Assembly (NCBI GenBank): GCA_013397455.1
Contig: VYZB01000016.1
Coordinates: 2,905,886-2,969,885 of the forward strand
Reading direction: 5' to 3'
Length of the DNA: 64,000 bases
Origin: Crotophaga sulcirostris
Taxonomy: Eukaryota; Chordata; Aves; Cuculiformes; Crotophagidae
Shown here: positions 36,000-50,008 of the stretch, in pieces
How positions within the stretch are numbered: the stretch's first letter is position 1
Layout: each line of letters opens with the position of its first letter
The notes under the pieces: model-generated
Database searches by the model: none
Seen by the model: only the letters and a program-made list of their open reading frames with translations
What the model was told of the DNA's origin: nothing
Translations under genes and position numbers: made by a program

Positions 36000-36672
36000 A
36001 GACTCACAGAATCATTTGGTTGGGAAAGAACTTTGAAATCATCAAGTCCAACCCTACTTGTCCTCTGTTAAACCATGTCCCCCAGAAACTCATCTGCCCG
36101 TATTTTAAACACCTCCAGGGATGGTGAATCAACCACCTCCCTGGGCAGCCTGTTCCACTGTCTAACCACTCTTTCAGTGAAGAATTTTTTCCTAATATCC
36201 AGCCTAAACCTGCCCTGGCACATCTTATGGCCATTTCCTCTAGTCCTGTCCCGTGTCGCTTGGGAGAAGAGACCAACACTCGCTTTGCCACAACCTCCTT
36301 TCAGGCAGTTGTAGATAGTGATGAGGTCTCCCCTCAGCCTCCTCTTCTCCAAGTTAAATAACCCCAGCACCCTCAGCCACTCCTCCTAAGAGTTGTTTTG
36401 CAGCCCCTTCAACAGCCTTGTCGCCCTTCTCTGGACATGCTCCAACACCTCAATGTCCTTCTTGTAATGAGGGGCCCAGAACTGAACACAGCACTCGAGG
36501 TGTGGCCTCACCAGTGCTGACTACAGGCGCACAATCACTTCCCCGGTCCTGCTGGCTATGCTGTTTCTGATACAGGCCAAGATGCCATTGGCCTTCTTGG
36601 CCACCTGGGCACACTGCTGCCTCATATTCAGCCAGTTGTCAATCAGCACCCCCAGGTCCTTCTCTGACAGGC
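36000..36672 (-). mobile_element. CR1 retroposon, 5'-truncated, same family as the 17.5 kb copy
   Basis: It starts with the CR1 tail in reverse (GACTCACAGAATCATTTGGT) and carries the ORF2 C-terminus; a 100-codon end (36068-36370) reads [38 protein letters not shown] and [13 protein letters not shown], almost the same as the end of the open copy at 17.6 kb. A short further block (to about 36670) reads [20 protein letters not shown]. It breaks off at 36672. Confidence 0.93.
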
Positions 36673-39600
36673 ATACATAAATACCCATGCACTGCAATAT
36701 ATTAGATGAAGTACGATATTGCGATATACGTTTTTGCTCTATCTTGAAAGAAAAAAAAACCAAACCCAAACATATTCAATATGCCTATCATCTACTGATA
36801 AAACTACCAGGTTTTATCTATTTCATTTCAGTTGTCATTGTAGAAACATCTTGAAGAATGAGGTAGGGAAATAATTAGTGGGAAAAGTAGTATTTTGGAC
36901 AGAATATGTAAAACTCCATAATCATTTTTGGGCCTAGGGGAGTGATCAGGAGTCCAGGAAAGTACATCAGTGAAAAAGAAAAACTGTTAGGGCATGGAAA
37001 GCAATTAGGAACTTGGATACAAATGTGGCGGCCCAGGGAAGAACATTTGTCTTTCATGGTGGATTAAAGCAGCTTCAGCTTTTCACATACTTACATGTTC
37101 TGTTTGGGAATGTGGAAACTACTTGCATATCAAAGAAAAACCAACAACAAACCCCAGTATGTTAATGAAATTAAATATTTAGGGTAGTTAGAAATAATAA
37201 TAGTGATCATACACAGTATATTATAAAATGTGAGGTTTCTTACAGCTGGTTTTGAATACTGTTTCCTTGTATCTACATTGCAAGAGTACACTCTCCTTTG
37301 TTATATTTATTCTGCAGGTAAAATATTTTTTCCTTTTATGGTATTCTCTATTTAGAAAATATCACTAATCCTGATAGCAAAAATTAAATGTGTATTGTCA
37401 ACTTGCTTGATTTCTTGTTTTTTGTTATTAATTGCAAAATGCTTTATAAATACCAGCATGTGAATTGTTGAGCATCTGTGCTTGCCAATTGGCATGCTTT
37501 GCAGAGTTTATTCAACTTCTTAAAAGATTTATTTTATTTTAATTAATAAAATCTGCTTAAAGCTGTATTCTGCAATTGAAAAGAAAGAAATAGTTTTATT
37601 AAAATAGCATTAAATTTCTTTAAACTACATGGTTTAAGCTGTATTCCTAAAAATCTTGTTCCAAGGGATAATCTGAAGAAACAAAACATATTTCAAATGA
37701 TATTACCTGATTCATTGGACAGTGAATAACAGTACAGTTGAAATAACTCCAGTAAGTATTTCTGAGTATCATGATCAAGAGTCTAAAGAAATTGCTACTA
37801 ATAAAAAACTGTAGGATTCTAAATGGATTTGCAGTGCAGAACTCTTACAGTCTGCTTCCTGAAAGTTTGATCTGTGTTATTTCAGCTTGAAACATCAAAA
37901 TCAATAATCAGTTTTAGAAACCATGACCATGCCTATAATTAGAGAAATCAAGACACTTCAAGGTTCACAATATAGTTGGAGTTTGCGCGGAAATTTTTAG
38001 TGACTTATGTCTTGCTGTCTTGCTTGATTTAGTAATGCTTCTGAAATGTGGAAGTAAATGTATATTCTAAATCAAAATCTATATTCTAAATCAAAATGAG
38101 AACAATGTCTTAGTTTATTACAGCATTTTGAATGCAATTGAGTCTAAGTGTACCTGAAGTTATTTACTAGCAATACTACTATTTTTAAGTTATTTATTAA
38201 GATGAATTATTTAATTATTTTAAGGCCCTAAAGAAACTACTTACTGATACAGGGAATGTGACATTTTGTTGTGTCATTTTGTTTTAACTTCTGCTGTAGA
38301 ACATGCTAATATATAATAAATTGAGAAGACTGGATTTTCTATTTGGTGACTATCTCTTCAAGATTTAGGAGTAATGGGAGTCTTTAAGACCTTTAGCTAA
38401 GATGTTAAGACTTATTCGGCAATATTTCTCAGTGGTTTTTGTGATGTAAAGCAGAGAAAATATTAAAAAAAATAGAAACCATTAGAAATACTGTACTTGG
38501 GTAATAAAAACATTTTTCTTCTGGGGGGTACAGTTAAAAGTGTACTGATGCATCAGTATGGTGCTGTCAAGGTTAAGACTCATCTCAGCTTCCTTTAGTC
38601 GTCTAAAGCTTACAGATGTAACCAAAGTTCTTCAATGGAATGAGACAGACCATTCTGAAAAGGCTAGATTTCTCACCTTGAGAAACACACAAAGGAACAA
38701 GAGAGCCACTTATCATTTGATGTTGGAGCTGTTGTCAGCACTCCACGTTCTCCCCTAGGGTCTACACTCCTATCCACATGCCCTGAGGTCCAATGGCCAG
38801 ACTCTGGCCAGCTCCAACATGGGTACAGCTGCCATGAGCTGGCACAGCTGGCTTGGGTTAGGCAGTGTGGAACAACTGTGTTGTGAGACAGAACTGTGAG
38901 CGTGGACCCGTGTCCTTAGTCTTTTCCTAGGATATGTTGCAGGTAAGACTGTGTCCAAGCCTTCACTTTGCTTATACTGATTACCTTGCTGTCTTGACGT
39001 TAGATACATCTCATTGCTATGGTCCTATCTAGTGATCACAGGGCTGTTATTTGTACCCTAAATCCTTGCAATTTAGGATGATATACAAATGTCTATTGGA
39101 TGAATATCTTCTTATCTGCAATTTTGTACCTGATTAATGGGTATGAAAATAATTGGTTTCTATTAAAATTTAATTTGGCCTTCTGTCTTTATTACAAAGC
39201 TTTATGATTGTCCACTATAAGATTTTTTCTTTTATGCTAAGAGACTAATGCTAGTGTCGAGGTTAGTGTCAAACCCCCCCCCTGGGTTTTGCAACATAAA
39301 GATCTTTAGTTCAAATGCGCCAGTATTTTTAAGGTTCTTAATGGAAAGAATAAATTGTAAAGTGCTTTCTGGAACTTAAACCCTGCCATACAACTTCTTT
39401 GTGTAGCCATGGAAAACTAGCAGCCACAGATCCTTAATATCTTTTTCCCTTCAATGCAATTGTTCTCTCTTACATTGCAGGATAAAGAATGGATATCCTC
39501 TGTGGTTATCTTCCCTTATGAGGGCGCTATGTAGCAAGCTGCTTTCTTTTCTCTCTATTGTGTGTTTATCTAAAGGAGGAGGAGTAGGCCTGTTCCTGTT

Positions 39601-42600
39601 AATTAGCAAGAACAGACAATACTTCTATATACTATACTATAATATACTTGAGAACAGAAAGAGCCCATTTCATGTGAATGCCTTTTTTTTTTTTTAAAAA
39701 AAAAAAAGTGTTTCAGCTATTTTGAGCATGTCAGGGTCTCTGCCAAAGTAGCTATAGAGGAACAAGGCTTTGAAATGCTCTAAGAATTCTGGTACTGCTT
39801 TTAATAAATGAAAATAGGTATCGGTAATGCATTAGTGCATTATAGGACTTTCAAATCACTGCACCCGGACTGTGATAAATCACAGTATGAAGTGAGGATA
39901 AATGCGCTGAAAAACACAGTGAGGGTCTGTTTGCTTCTGCCATTTTAACTTCAACTGAAAATCGTGTTTTAGAAACTTGGAATTTCTTACATTAATTTTC
40001 AAGACATACTATTGAAAGGGGGTTGTAAATCGCCTAATCTAAAGCTTCATTGTGATGAGCAGCTGTGTCCTCTGAAACTGTTCATAAATTGATCAAATTC
40101 CCTTTATACCTTTAATCCTGAAGCCTTTGTATTTTGTATATGTGTTTAAAGTATCTTTCCAGCTATAGATTAACTGTATGTACCACATATCTTTGTGGCC
40201 ACAATACAGCAACGAGAGTTCTAGGAGTTAATTCCTTTAGGTTGCAATAGCAATCAGCAAAAAGATTGGAAGATGCTTCCCTATTGCAATCCTGTTAACT
40301 TTCAAGTTCATGCAGACTCCATAGAAACAGAATTGTGATACATTTCCTTCTTCATGACAAATCATTCATCAGAATGGATTTCATTGATGCTGATTTGTGC
40401 ATATTGAAACAAGTTCTTATATGGACAGCACACTTTATTTTGGTCACTTGTGAAAACTTTCCTGCAGAACACACTGCACACAAACCTTTACACAGAGCTG
40501 ATTTTTCTGTTATCAGAAGTCTGGTTAAACACTTAAAGTAGTAATTAAGTGTCATGATTGATAAATGACCAGTAGATATTGCATACTACAGTACAGAAAC
40601 ATACTCATTGATTTCTCTATGTCAAGTTAGTGACTAGACTCTAAAAAAATAATTATTCTGTTGTTCTAGTAAAAATTACAAGTTCACAGTGGAATGTATT
40701 TCTTGTATCCTTGACTATAACCAATTGTCTTCCTATATCCCTGATTATTTAATAGATGAAAGCCATTTACTAAATCTACTGAAGTAATTTATTAAAAGCA
40801 GCTGAGCTGCTTTTTTGGGATGGGGATGGGGCTTAATCATTATGGGTTGTACAAAGAGCAATGACAAGAAGGGAAAATAAAAACACTCTGGAAATTCAGA
40901 TTATCAAAACCAATGAAAACACAAACATATATTTCTCAAATCAGAGGGATGGAGTGGGACAGAAGCTGGAGAGAAATTAAGGATATGAGACTATTGTAAG
41001 GAATATGAATGTTATAGATTACTCTGTTGTACCACCCTATAAATCTCCTTATCTGTAAGGATTTCTGAAAGAAAAAAAAAAAACAGTCCTGAAAAGACTC
41101 CTGAGTTGTTTCTTTATTTTGAAGAATATAAAAATCCCTCAGATGGCGTGATACCTTTTTTCCCAAAACCATACATTACAGTGCCCTCAGAAAAATTACA
41201 GATCTGGTATGCAAAATGTTCTTTCCTGCTTAACCTGCCAACAGCAGCACATACTGTAGAAACTACTTGATTATAATGTCAAAGCAAAAGCACTTCGATG
41301 TAAAGAATGTCCAATTTATGATCTCCTTTTTCATTTTGCAAGATCTCCTGCCAGCTCTAAAATAAATTTACCTATTTCAAAAAGATTTGCTAATACCAGA
41401 AATGTGAAATCTTGTAGTAACTCATTTTCTCTGTTAATGCAAATCAGATCTTTTCCCACGATACTTATGGTGCCATTCTTAGATCAACATCTGTCTAACC
41501 AAAAGTGTGGGGGCTATTTTAGGTGCTGAAGGACTGAGGGCAGCAAGATTTATTGTAGGTTCAAAGGTAGAAGACTAGGAAATTACTTCAGAATAGATTA
41601 AATGCATGTTAAGTACAGCCAGTTCTCTTGTTTCAAACATCAATTAGAGATTTATATTTTTCCTACAGAGTGAAGTAGTTTTGCATAAGGAGCATTGATC
41701 TTCTGCAACTGTACGCAATTAACTAATATCTCATGAGTAAACAGTTAAGTTTAGGTATCTTTTATAATTTGTTTTATCTTCAGCAAGTAAACAGGAAATG
41801 CAGATAAACATGACCTGTTAATTTAATGTTTAGATTGATAAACATAACATAAAAATTAGCACAAAGTAATATTTAGGTTTGCATGTTTAAATGCAGTTCA
41901 GTCAAGGAGAAATAAATATGCTGGAACAAAAATAAATACACCAAAAATGTGGACTAAGAAGTTATTAAAATACTTTTTAAAAAAATACAGTAATTTTTCC
42001 TAATGTTATAATCTATAGGTTATGATTACTATAGAAAGTTAATCTTCATTACACAGAATTATAATTTTTACCATATGCATTTTGTTTTTCAGCATAAAAA
42101 TAACATTCACGCAGTTACTATTTAACACTTTAGAATCAAATGAAAAACATGTCAGGCATTTGTATTTCCTTAGCCACTTACAATCACAACTAAGTGTTTT
42201 CCATGTTTTAGAATCTGAGATGACAGATTTCTAGTAAACCTATTGGATTTTTTCTTTAGAAGTACTTTTTCACTATGTTATTACAATATTAAGGTTTTAT
42301 ATTTGTTTTATATTTAATGTAAGTGAAATTGTCTAATAAAATGCGTGTATGAATGCACGTACTCTCTCTGAACTAATGTGTTTTTAAAAATACAAATTCA
42401 AATTACTGATTTATTAGTCCGGCCTCTTAGTTACATATTGCTAAGAAGAAAGCCATAAGCACATATATAAGTTTTCTATCTATGTGTTCATGCAATTATA
42501 GTCAGCTCATGTATGTAGCTGATAATTAAAATTATCCTAAATAGGAAATTATTTTACATAGATGAAAAAATCAGATAAGAGAAACATATCTCGCCTTCTT

Positions 42601-43480
42601 ATTTATGTCTTCAAATGTTTCTTTAATGAATGTTAAATAAAAATTTATTATTATGAACAACTGATTTTGGAAGTAAAATGAAGTAAGAATATAATTTCAT
42701 TGAAGCTTAATTTGGCTTTAAATCAATGAAATAATTTTAATCTGAAATATTCATCATGCTATGACTATACCATTTTGTTTTCAAGGATTGATTTACTGAA
42801 CAGCTTTTAATAGTCATACTGTACATTGAGATGACTTAGAGTTATCCTTGCAAGTGAAGGAGTCTGTGGAACTTTTTACCACAGATCCTCCCAACAGTCT
42901 ATTCCTTTATTTCACTTAGAAGTAGGGTGCTGAAGTATTGGTTTTCTTGGACCAATGTTTTGAAGATTTCTCTCCTGTAGAAACTGACTAGAACACTGGG
43001 TTGATGTCAAAAGGAAGAGGAGAACTCAGGGCATTGCAGTGTTCAAGAAAATAGTTTTTACTAATGCTGTTTGCCTTGGTGCAAAAAATGCTTGAAGGAC
43101 CTTAAAATATTTTTTAACAAATCTATTTTGCATTTCCTTTAGTGCTCATCTTTGTAGTATTAAGGACTGAAATAGTAAATTATATCCCTCTCTGGGATTT
43201 CTTAGAACTTTGTTCTTCATTCAGCTTCTTGGAACTTTTATTTCTGTCTTACTGCTTTCTTTTTAATTGGAGAAAATACAGGGGGAAATATTTTTATAGG
43301 GTAGTTAGACAATCAGTGTTTATATTGGTTAAAGAAAGATACAAATGTAATCACCTTTCTATAGCTCTTGCAGATCAGCTGTTCTTATTTTCACATGGGT
43401 ACTGTTAACATTGGTGTAGAGGACTCTCACTATGGTTGCTAGTCATAGGTAGAGATTTGTGTTGTATGTCCTGCTGTACA
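36673..43480. other. Long AT-rich interval with few features
   Basis: About 6.8 kb without a recognisable repeat body. It contains a T13/A12 inverted tract at about 39683-39708, a 21-bp near-perfect palindrome at 40794-40814, a tandem duplication near 38058-38097 and a GC-richer patch near 38740-38900. A minus-strand block behind a very strong polypyrimidine acceptor (TTTTTTTTTTTTCTTTCAG near 41070) is a possible exon start, but no convincing donor follows. Confidence 0.45.
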
Positions 43481-43489
43481 GTAGCTCTA

Positions 43490-43595
43490 AAGACTGAGAG
43501 ATTAAAATCTAGAATGAGTGATAGAAGGAGAAATTTCTTCACCAAAACTATTATGAAACACTGGAACAGGGTGTCCAGGGAAATGGCAAACTATA
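43490..43595 (+). mobile_element. Old CR1 remnant
   Basis: The bases AAATTTCTTCACCAAAAC and then ACACTGGAACAGGGTGTCCA resemble the part of CR1 ORF2 encoding KKFFT-RV--HWN-LPREV. The copy is strongly diverged and both ends are vague. Confidence 0.55.
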
Positions 43596-44009
43596 GATCT
43601 GTCCCTGCCTACCTTTTCTATTAATGCAGATTAATAGGATGGGTAGATATTACATTTTTTTTTAGGAATTTATTTATTTAATATGCAATTTACAGATTCG
43701 TGGCTTTTCCCATCATTTGTCTATGTCTTACACTTCAAAGAGTAAGACAAGGAAGAACTGTTTCTGGGGTTCATGTAGTGATGATTGCTTACGTTTTGTG
43801 TTAAGTGAGAGTTACACCAGGTATGCATTGGTTGGCTATCTTCTGGGTATCTATGCTATAAAAGTGTAATATTGCCTCATATGTAGTTTTGATGCCAAAA
43901 CCTGTTATCAGAACTTCATGGCTGTCTCTTAAACTTTTAAGACTGGATATTTTTATTATGGACATTAGTGTCAAAATATGTTGTTGAATATTCTCTGCCT
44001 GTGAACTAC

Positions 44010-44195
44010 CTGTGAGTTCTACAGATTAAATAATTAAACTTCTGATTTCTCCTTTCTCGACTCTTTCTAACTCTGGAGTATTTCAGTGGATGTGTTAAAC
44101 ATTGTGCAGCAGATTCCAGAGAGGGGTTATATCCATGATCTCTTACGTGTGACATTATGACATTTTCTGTGTCTTTTTTGATGTCATTCTTCATT
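44010..44195 (-). CDS. Candidate coding exon, 61 codons (phase 2 to phase 2)
   Basis: The minus-strand AG (GCATATTAG) before 44195 and the donor CTCACAG|GTAGTTC at 44010/44009 bound an open block of 186 bases. The product is hydrophilic, with VRDHGYNPSLESAAQCLTH and a basic, nuclear-localisation-like run RVRKSRERRNQK. CpG occurs in the CAC-GTA and GTC-GAG codon pairs. I recognise no family and cannot fix the neighbouring exon on either side. Confidence 0.4.
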
Positions 44196-47100
44196 CTAAT
44201 ATGCTTGTTGCTTTCTTAATAATATTCAAATACAGAAAAATTGACAGAACAATCCATATAATTACTTAGCTTTCTAGTCAGTTAATTTAGATGCCTTAAA
44301 GTGTGCTTGTAGTCTAAACTTTTACTCCATTAATTTTCAATAGACTTTGCATCATTGTCTGTGATTTTATCACAAAATATACTGAACTGACAGAATCAAT
44401 CTGGGGGAAATTACAAAATCAGCCTGTTGGCTTCTATGACCTGTGTGGACTGTGAAGCCATATGTCATACTACAAGCATTTTAAAGGAAAGCAATATCAC
44501 AGAAAAAATAAAAGGATAAGGGAAAGAAGGTTGGGTTTTTTTAAATGTACTCTGTGAATGCTGCCAATTACATGCTTGTCTTTCATGTCTTATATTAAAA
44601 TCCATTTAGGTTTTTAACTTTCATAATAAATAACAGTCCTACTTAGAAAGTTTTGATATTTTTTCCTTGAATAATGAACCCATCTATTGGTAAAATAATA
44701 TGGTACTAAATGTTCAGTGTTTCTTTTCATGTAGATTATCTACTTAAAATAGGTATTTCATAATTTCAAAATAACCACAACTTCCTGAGTTCTGTTAATC
44801 AATAAGTGACCTGCTTTAGGTTGTTAGTGCTAGGACACTTGTGATCTGGGTCAATAAATGCAAATTTTTACATTTAGGTCTATTGGACTATTTATTTTTC
44901 CTCCGGCAATGAAGGTTCAGTTTTCTGGTGTTAAGTATTTCTCTTTATTTCCCCCAGTGTTCAGAGTTAGCTGGCCTTCAAAATGGGAAATGCTTTGAAA
45001 ACAGTTTCTGCTGAAGTATTTCCACAATCAGTGTTCTTCCAGACTTCCTGTGTACAAGCCAATTGATTTTCTAATGTAGAATTAATTGAACTTGGATACA
45101 TCTGCTTCTTAGATAGTGAAAACAAAAAAAAAATATAGAACTCTTAGTTCAGAGTATTACGTACAGGTGAATTCACTTTTATTGTGATTTCTGTTTTCTT
45201 TCCATTGTTTACATACACATATTCTTCCTCAAACTAACGTAAAGTCAAGTTATTAATACAAGAAGCGGGAGCTTATGACTCAACAAATAGTAACATTTTA
45301 GGCAAGAATGTTATACCTTGAGAAAAGATAGCTATTTTCTCATAGTCTAAAGAGTTATTAGCAAAATATATTTATTTTTAATTTAAAATTGATTTTACTT
45401 ACTGAAACTTTTGTTGTGACTATATATAGTCCAGTGTATATATGTTCTTTGCAAAATCCTGATAAGGCAAGTATATTTTAAAGGCAAAAAATGCTTGTTC
45501 TTAAAGAAGACGGTACCTGTCATTGAAACAGCCAATTTTTCAGTTAATGTAAAAACTTCATAGGGATGGATTATAAAAAGAACAAAGGTTCTTGTGATGA
45601 CAGGGAAGTGTGCTAATATATATCACACCTGAAACTAATGATTAACTCCATACTTTATTGGATAATTTTAATGAATTTTAGTATCGCTTCAAGACATAAC
45701 ACATACAGTCATTTTCAGATTTCTCATTTTTATAGCCATCAGCAGACTATATCTTAATGGCATTTTGAAAATGAATGATAAAGGAGTTATAAGAGTAGCT
45801 AAAATTGATTTCCTCACCCTTGTACTGTGGTATATGTGATTCTGGATTCTAAAGAATGTATAAAGCACAAAACAGATAAGAGTGAAATGTCCATGAGTTA
45901 GTAATGCCCTATGAGATACAAGAATTGATTTGATAAGATGATGTGTTGCACATATATGTCAATTTGCCTATATAATGCAATTTAGAGTTTATTAGCTTAA
46001 ACAGATTATTTTGAGCATGAAAACATAAGTAAACTTAAACGTGATCATTTTTCTTCCAGTTGTGGAGCTAACATGGGTGTTGAAAGCATGGGTATTCCAT
46101 TAAACCGCTTTTTTTCAGTTTTCCTCTTCTCACCATAATATCTCCTAGTCAGAGTATTTTAGGTTTTTTTCAACTGATCTTTTCCTTTTATGACAGCACA
46201 GTTTCAACCCTGAAGACAATGAATCTGTAGGGGTTTTGTTACTGTTGTGGTTTGGATTTTTTTCCCCAGCAATTGAATCCTGGATTATGGGGGAAAATAA
46301 TAGCTGTCTCCTTCTCATTTTCACTGAAACAGTATAATCCTTTCTACTTGCCAACTTGCCACAGTGACAGATTTTAGTTTGGTGCATTTCCATCATGTTT
46401 TGCCAAAGCTTTGCACGTGTACGCTGAACTGTTAATGATAAAATAAGTACCTAGAATGAATAGGCATCTAAAAACCACCAAAACACTGGTCTGATTCCCC
46501 AAAATTATCTTTGTTGATAATTTTTAAGATAGGTAAAACTTGGTAGTATGTGCATTTGAAGTAATGAATAAAGGAACATCAGATATATTTTGTCTCTGCT
46601 TCATTCCCTAGATTCAGTTTATGCAAGTTAGCTCAAGGAGGTTATGTCAATAGGAACACAGCAGTGTATTTCTTTTGGCTCTTGGCCAAAACTGTGTCTT
46701 TTGTGTTTTAATAAAAACTTTCTTTCACATACCAGTAAAAAAAAGTGATATCAATGGAGAAATATAACAATAAATAGAGGAAAATCTGTGAGATTACTAT
46801 TGATGGATTCTTTGAAATAGCATAGACAAATCAGTGGGAAACAGTTCACATAAAGTTCATATTGTGAATGATAAAGTGTGGTTGAATGAATCAATGCTGC
46901 AATTCAAATAGAGTTGGGACAAAGGATTTTATATTCAGGTGGATAAAGAGCTACTTATTTGTAGGTTATTCCAATAGTGGAAGGCTCAGTTACTTCTTAT
47001 CTTCCCCTCTAGTCTACTACCCCTTTTAGGTTTAAAGAAAACGCGTTGGTATTTTGCTCTCCAACAGCTGCAGTAGTGTTGAACCATTCTACCTCGTTTT

Positions 47101-49330
47101 AATGTACTGGCCCATAAAATCTTACATTTTTTGAATTAATCTCTGTCAAAAATCAGCTGGTGTTGACATTTACCCTGACTTGATTACATTCTAAGTTGGG
47201 CAGTGTTTAGGAAAATCCCCTTTAGTTGTGTGACTAATTCGTCCAGGAAGGGAATAACCATCATCAGCTTCCTTACAACTACTCTCAAAGACAGAATGGT
47301 CAGAAGCAAAACTGTCCTCCTACTCATATTAAAAATGTATGAATATAAATTTGGTAGGAACTGGAAACTGAAGAATCACTGTTCTCTTCCCAGTCTTAGA
47401 TAAACGTAACTGGCTCAGGTATAAGTTAAGACTTCTACAATCTTTCCATAGCATGAGGAGGAGGTTACTCCTTTCTCATATCTGCTTGTTAAAAAGAATA
47501 GAAGGTCTTAATGAGTTGGAATAAAAAAACCCTAACCATTCCTGCAAAAAGGAAGTTGAGCATAGACATTTTTCCAGCCTTCCAGAGACTACTTTCCTCA
47601 AAGAAATCAATTTTTCTTCTTAATTCACAACATTGACATCAGTGTAGAAATGAAATTCTTTCAAAGTTTAGGAAAACTTAGGAAAACAATTGATATTATG
47701 AATTAGCATATTTTTCATTTGTTACATATTAAGTTTATAAAAATTAACAATCAATTCAGTAATTGTCACTTACCTGGTATTAAGCTTGTGTTGGTATAGA
47801 AAAATTAATTTCAGAAGGATCAGATGAGTCCAACTGAATGTGTGTTAAAATGGGAGTTGAAATAATAAAAAAAAATCAAAGACAATAATTCAACTGAGGG
47901 AAAACCAAATATAGTTTCAGATACCTAATAAGAGGCTTTAATGTTATGTTATAGTCTTTGTGAATAGAGTTCTGATAATAGTAACTTAATATTTAAGGCA
48001 GTTGTAGTTAGGCAAATAAAAAAGTCTGACTTATGGAAAATATCAAGTGTGCGTTCCAAGTATGGAATAACATGTGAATTCCCGGTCACCCAATTCTAAA
48101 ATGATGCAAAATAACTAAGGAAATTAGAGAGACTGTTGAATTGGTTAAGGCTGAAATAGCAGAAGAACTAGAAGAGCTAATATAGAGCTAATATAACATC
48201 TTTCTATTTACCTAAACACAGTGTCACTTGATGTCTTTTAAAAATGTAGAAAAGTTTGATTTAAGTTTGAACATCATCTAAAAATTAAATATCAGTAAGG
48301 GGATGCTGAAGATAGGTGAGGTAAGTGAGCAAGTTTTGTGGGGGGTAAAATAATCAGAGAAAATGGAAATAAAGATAGAAATTCTATGGAAACTTTGTTA
48401 TTTACGAAAGGTTATTTCCTTATAGTATTGCGAAACTGCGTTTTTTCCTGTGTGTACACTAACCCTTCTATGCGATCTTTGCTCTTTCATTTGTATTTTT
48501 TCAAATGTATGAATCGGAAAAGTTTGCTCAGGATGTTTATTTTTGTTATTTTTTTTCCGAACAGTGACCTCAAATTTATTCTTGTTTATCTATTTCTGCT
48601 TCCTTAACTAATACAGATCTAGTGCCTATTAAGACAAACTAAATAAATCAAAAATTTTTTACTTCTGATTTTCTGAATCAGATTCTTTCTAGTTACTTTT
48701 TAAAATTACGTATTTTTGTTAACTCACTAGTTATTCAGCTGTAAAATTGTATTTGTACTGATCCAAGACTTTCCTCACTGTTGAAATACTTTGATCAGAA
48801 TATAAACAGCAGTAAATAAACAGCATAAAATTAATAAATTTAATAAAATGTTTGTGTGATTATATCCCATTGCAAAGGTCACGGCTGCCATATTTGGCAA
48901 ATTGTTTGTAAATAATGACATGCCTTTAGCACATTATTCTTAAAAGGCCTTTTTTACCAGCTGTCTGTACATGCCCTGTCTGCACCTTTACTGAAATGCT
49001 ATTGTATATAAAAACAATAGCTGTTTTTTATAAAAATATTTTTTACATAGCCTGAGTCGTGGCTAACTAAACCTCTCAATCAATTATGACTAAGTCAGTA
49101 TTGTACTTTTATAAAGTCAACATCCGTCTGGATGTTATTATTTAAGTTTTAACCAGGGATATGCAATCCACTAGGGTGAACTGTCTATTTATGAGTTCAG
49201 AGGGCCAGGAGAAAATCCTGTTTCATGTCTTCTTTGATGGACCACTGAAAGCAAACAGTTGTACAACTTGAGTTACAATTCTAGTGTCTTCCTGTGGTAT
49301 TTGCAGAGTCGATGATCAAGAGTAGTCAGA
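44196..49330. other. AT-rich interval, one ambiguous open block
   Basis: The minus-strand block 46145-46396 is open for 83 codons with a basic product (KMRRRQLL, CHKRKRSVEKN), but lacks a clear donor. Segments near 48870-49130 are unusually free of repeats and might be conserved non-coding DNA, which cannot be judged from one sequence. Confidence 0.4.
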
Positions 49331-50008
49331 GAGAAAGGGAGTACTGGTAGATAGGAAGCTCAACATGAGCCAACAGTGTGCCCAAGTGGCCAAGAAGGCC
49401 AATGGTATCCTGGCCTGCATCAGGAATAGTGTGGCCAGCAGGACCAGAGTTACCATCCCCTTATACTCAGCACTGGTTAGGCCACACCTTGAGTACTGTG
49501 TGCAGTTCTGGGCCCCTAAGTTTGAGAAAGATGTCAAGATACTTGAGTGTGTCCAGAGGAGAGCAATGAAGATGGTGAAGGGGCTGGAGCACAAGCCCTA
49601 TAAGGAGCGACTGAGGGAGCTGGGGCTGCTTAGCCTGGAGAAGAGGAGTCTCAGGGGAGACCTTATTGCTCTCTACAACTACCTAAAAGGAGGTTGTAGT
49701 CAGACAGGGGTTGGTCTCTTCTCTCAGGCGACCAGTGACAGAACAAGAGGACATGGACTCAAGCTTCATCAGGGGAAGTTTAGGCTTGATATTAGGAAGA
49801 AATTCTTCACTGTAAGGGTGACTGGCCATTGGAATGCACTGCCCAGGGAGGTGGTGGAGTCGCTGTCCCTGGAAGTGTTTAGGAGGAGATTGAATGAGCA
49901 CTTAGTGCCATGATTTAGAAGATGAGTTGGTGTTAGTGTTGGGTTATAGGTTGGACTTGAAGATCTCAAAGGTCCTTTCCAGTCTCGTAATACTGTGATA
50001 TCGTGATA
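49331..50008 (+). mobile_element. CR1 retroposon, 5'-truncated, open to the end of ORF2
   Basis: From 49365 a 182-codon frame runs to a stop at 49913: [38 protein letters not shown], then [20 protein letters not shown] and [18 protein letters not shown]. The CR1 tail (AAGATCTCAAAGGTCCTTTC) follows. It lacks the reverse-transcriptase core, so the open frame is only the C-terminal domain. It begins at nearly the same position in CR1 as the copy at 16.3 kb, in the same orientation and with high similarity. Confidence 0.95.

Noticed and set aside
46145..46396. 83-codon minus-strand basic frame as an exon
   Set aside because: No clear donor before its stop and no phase link; left as an ambiguous block.
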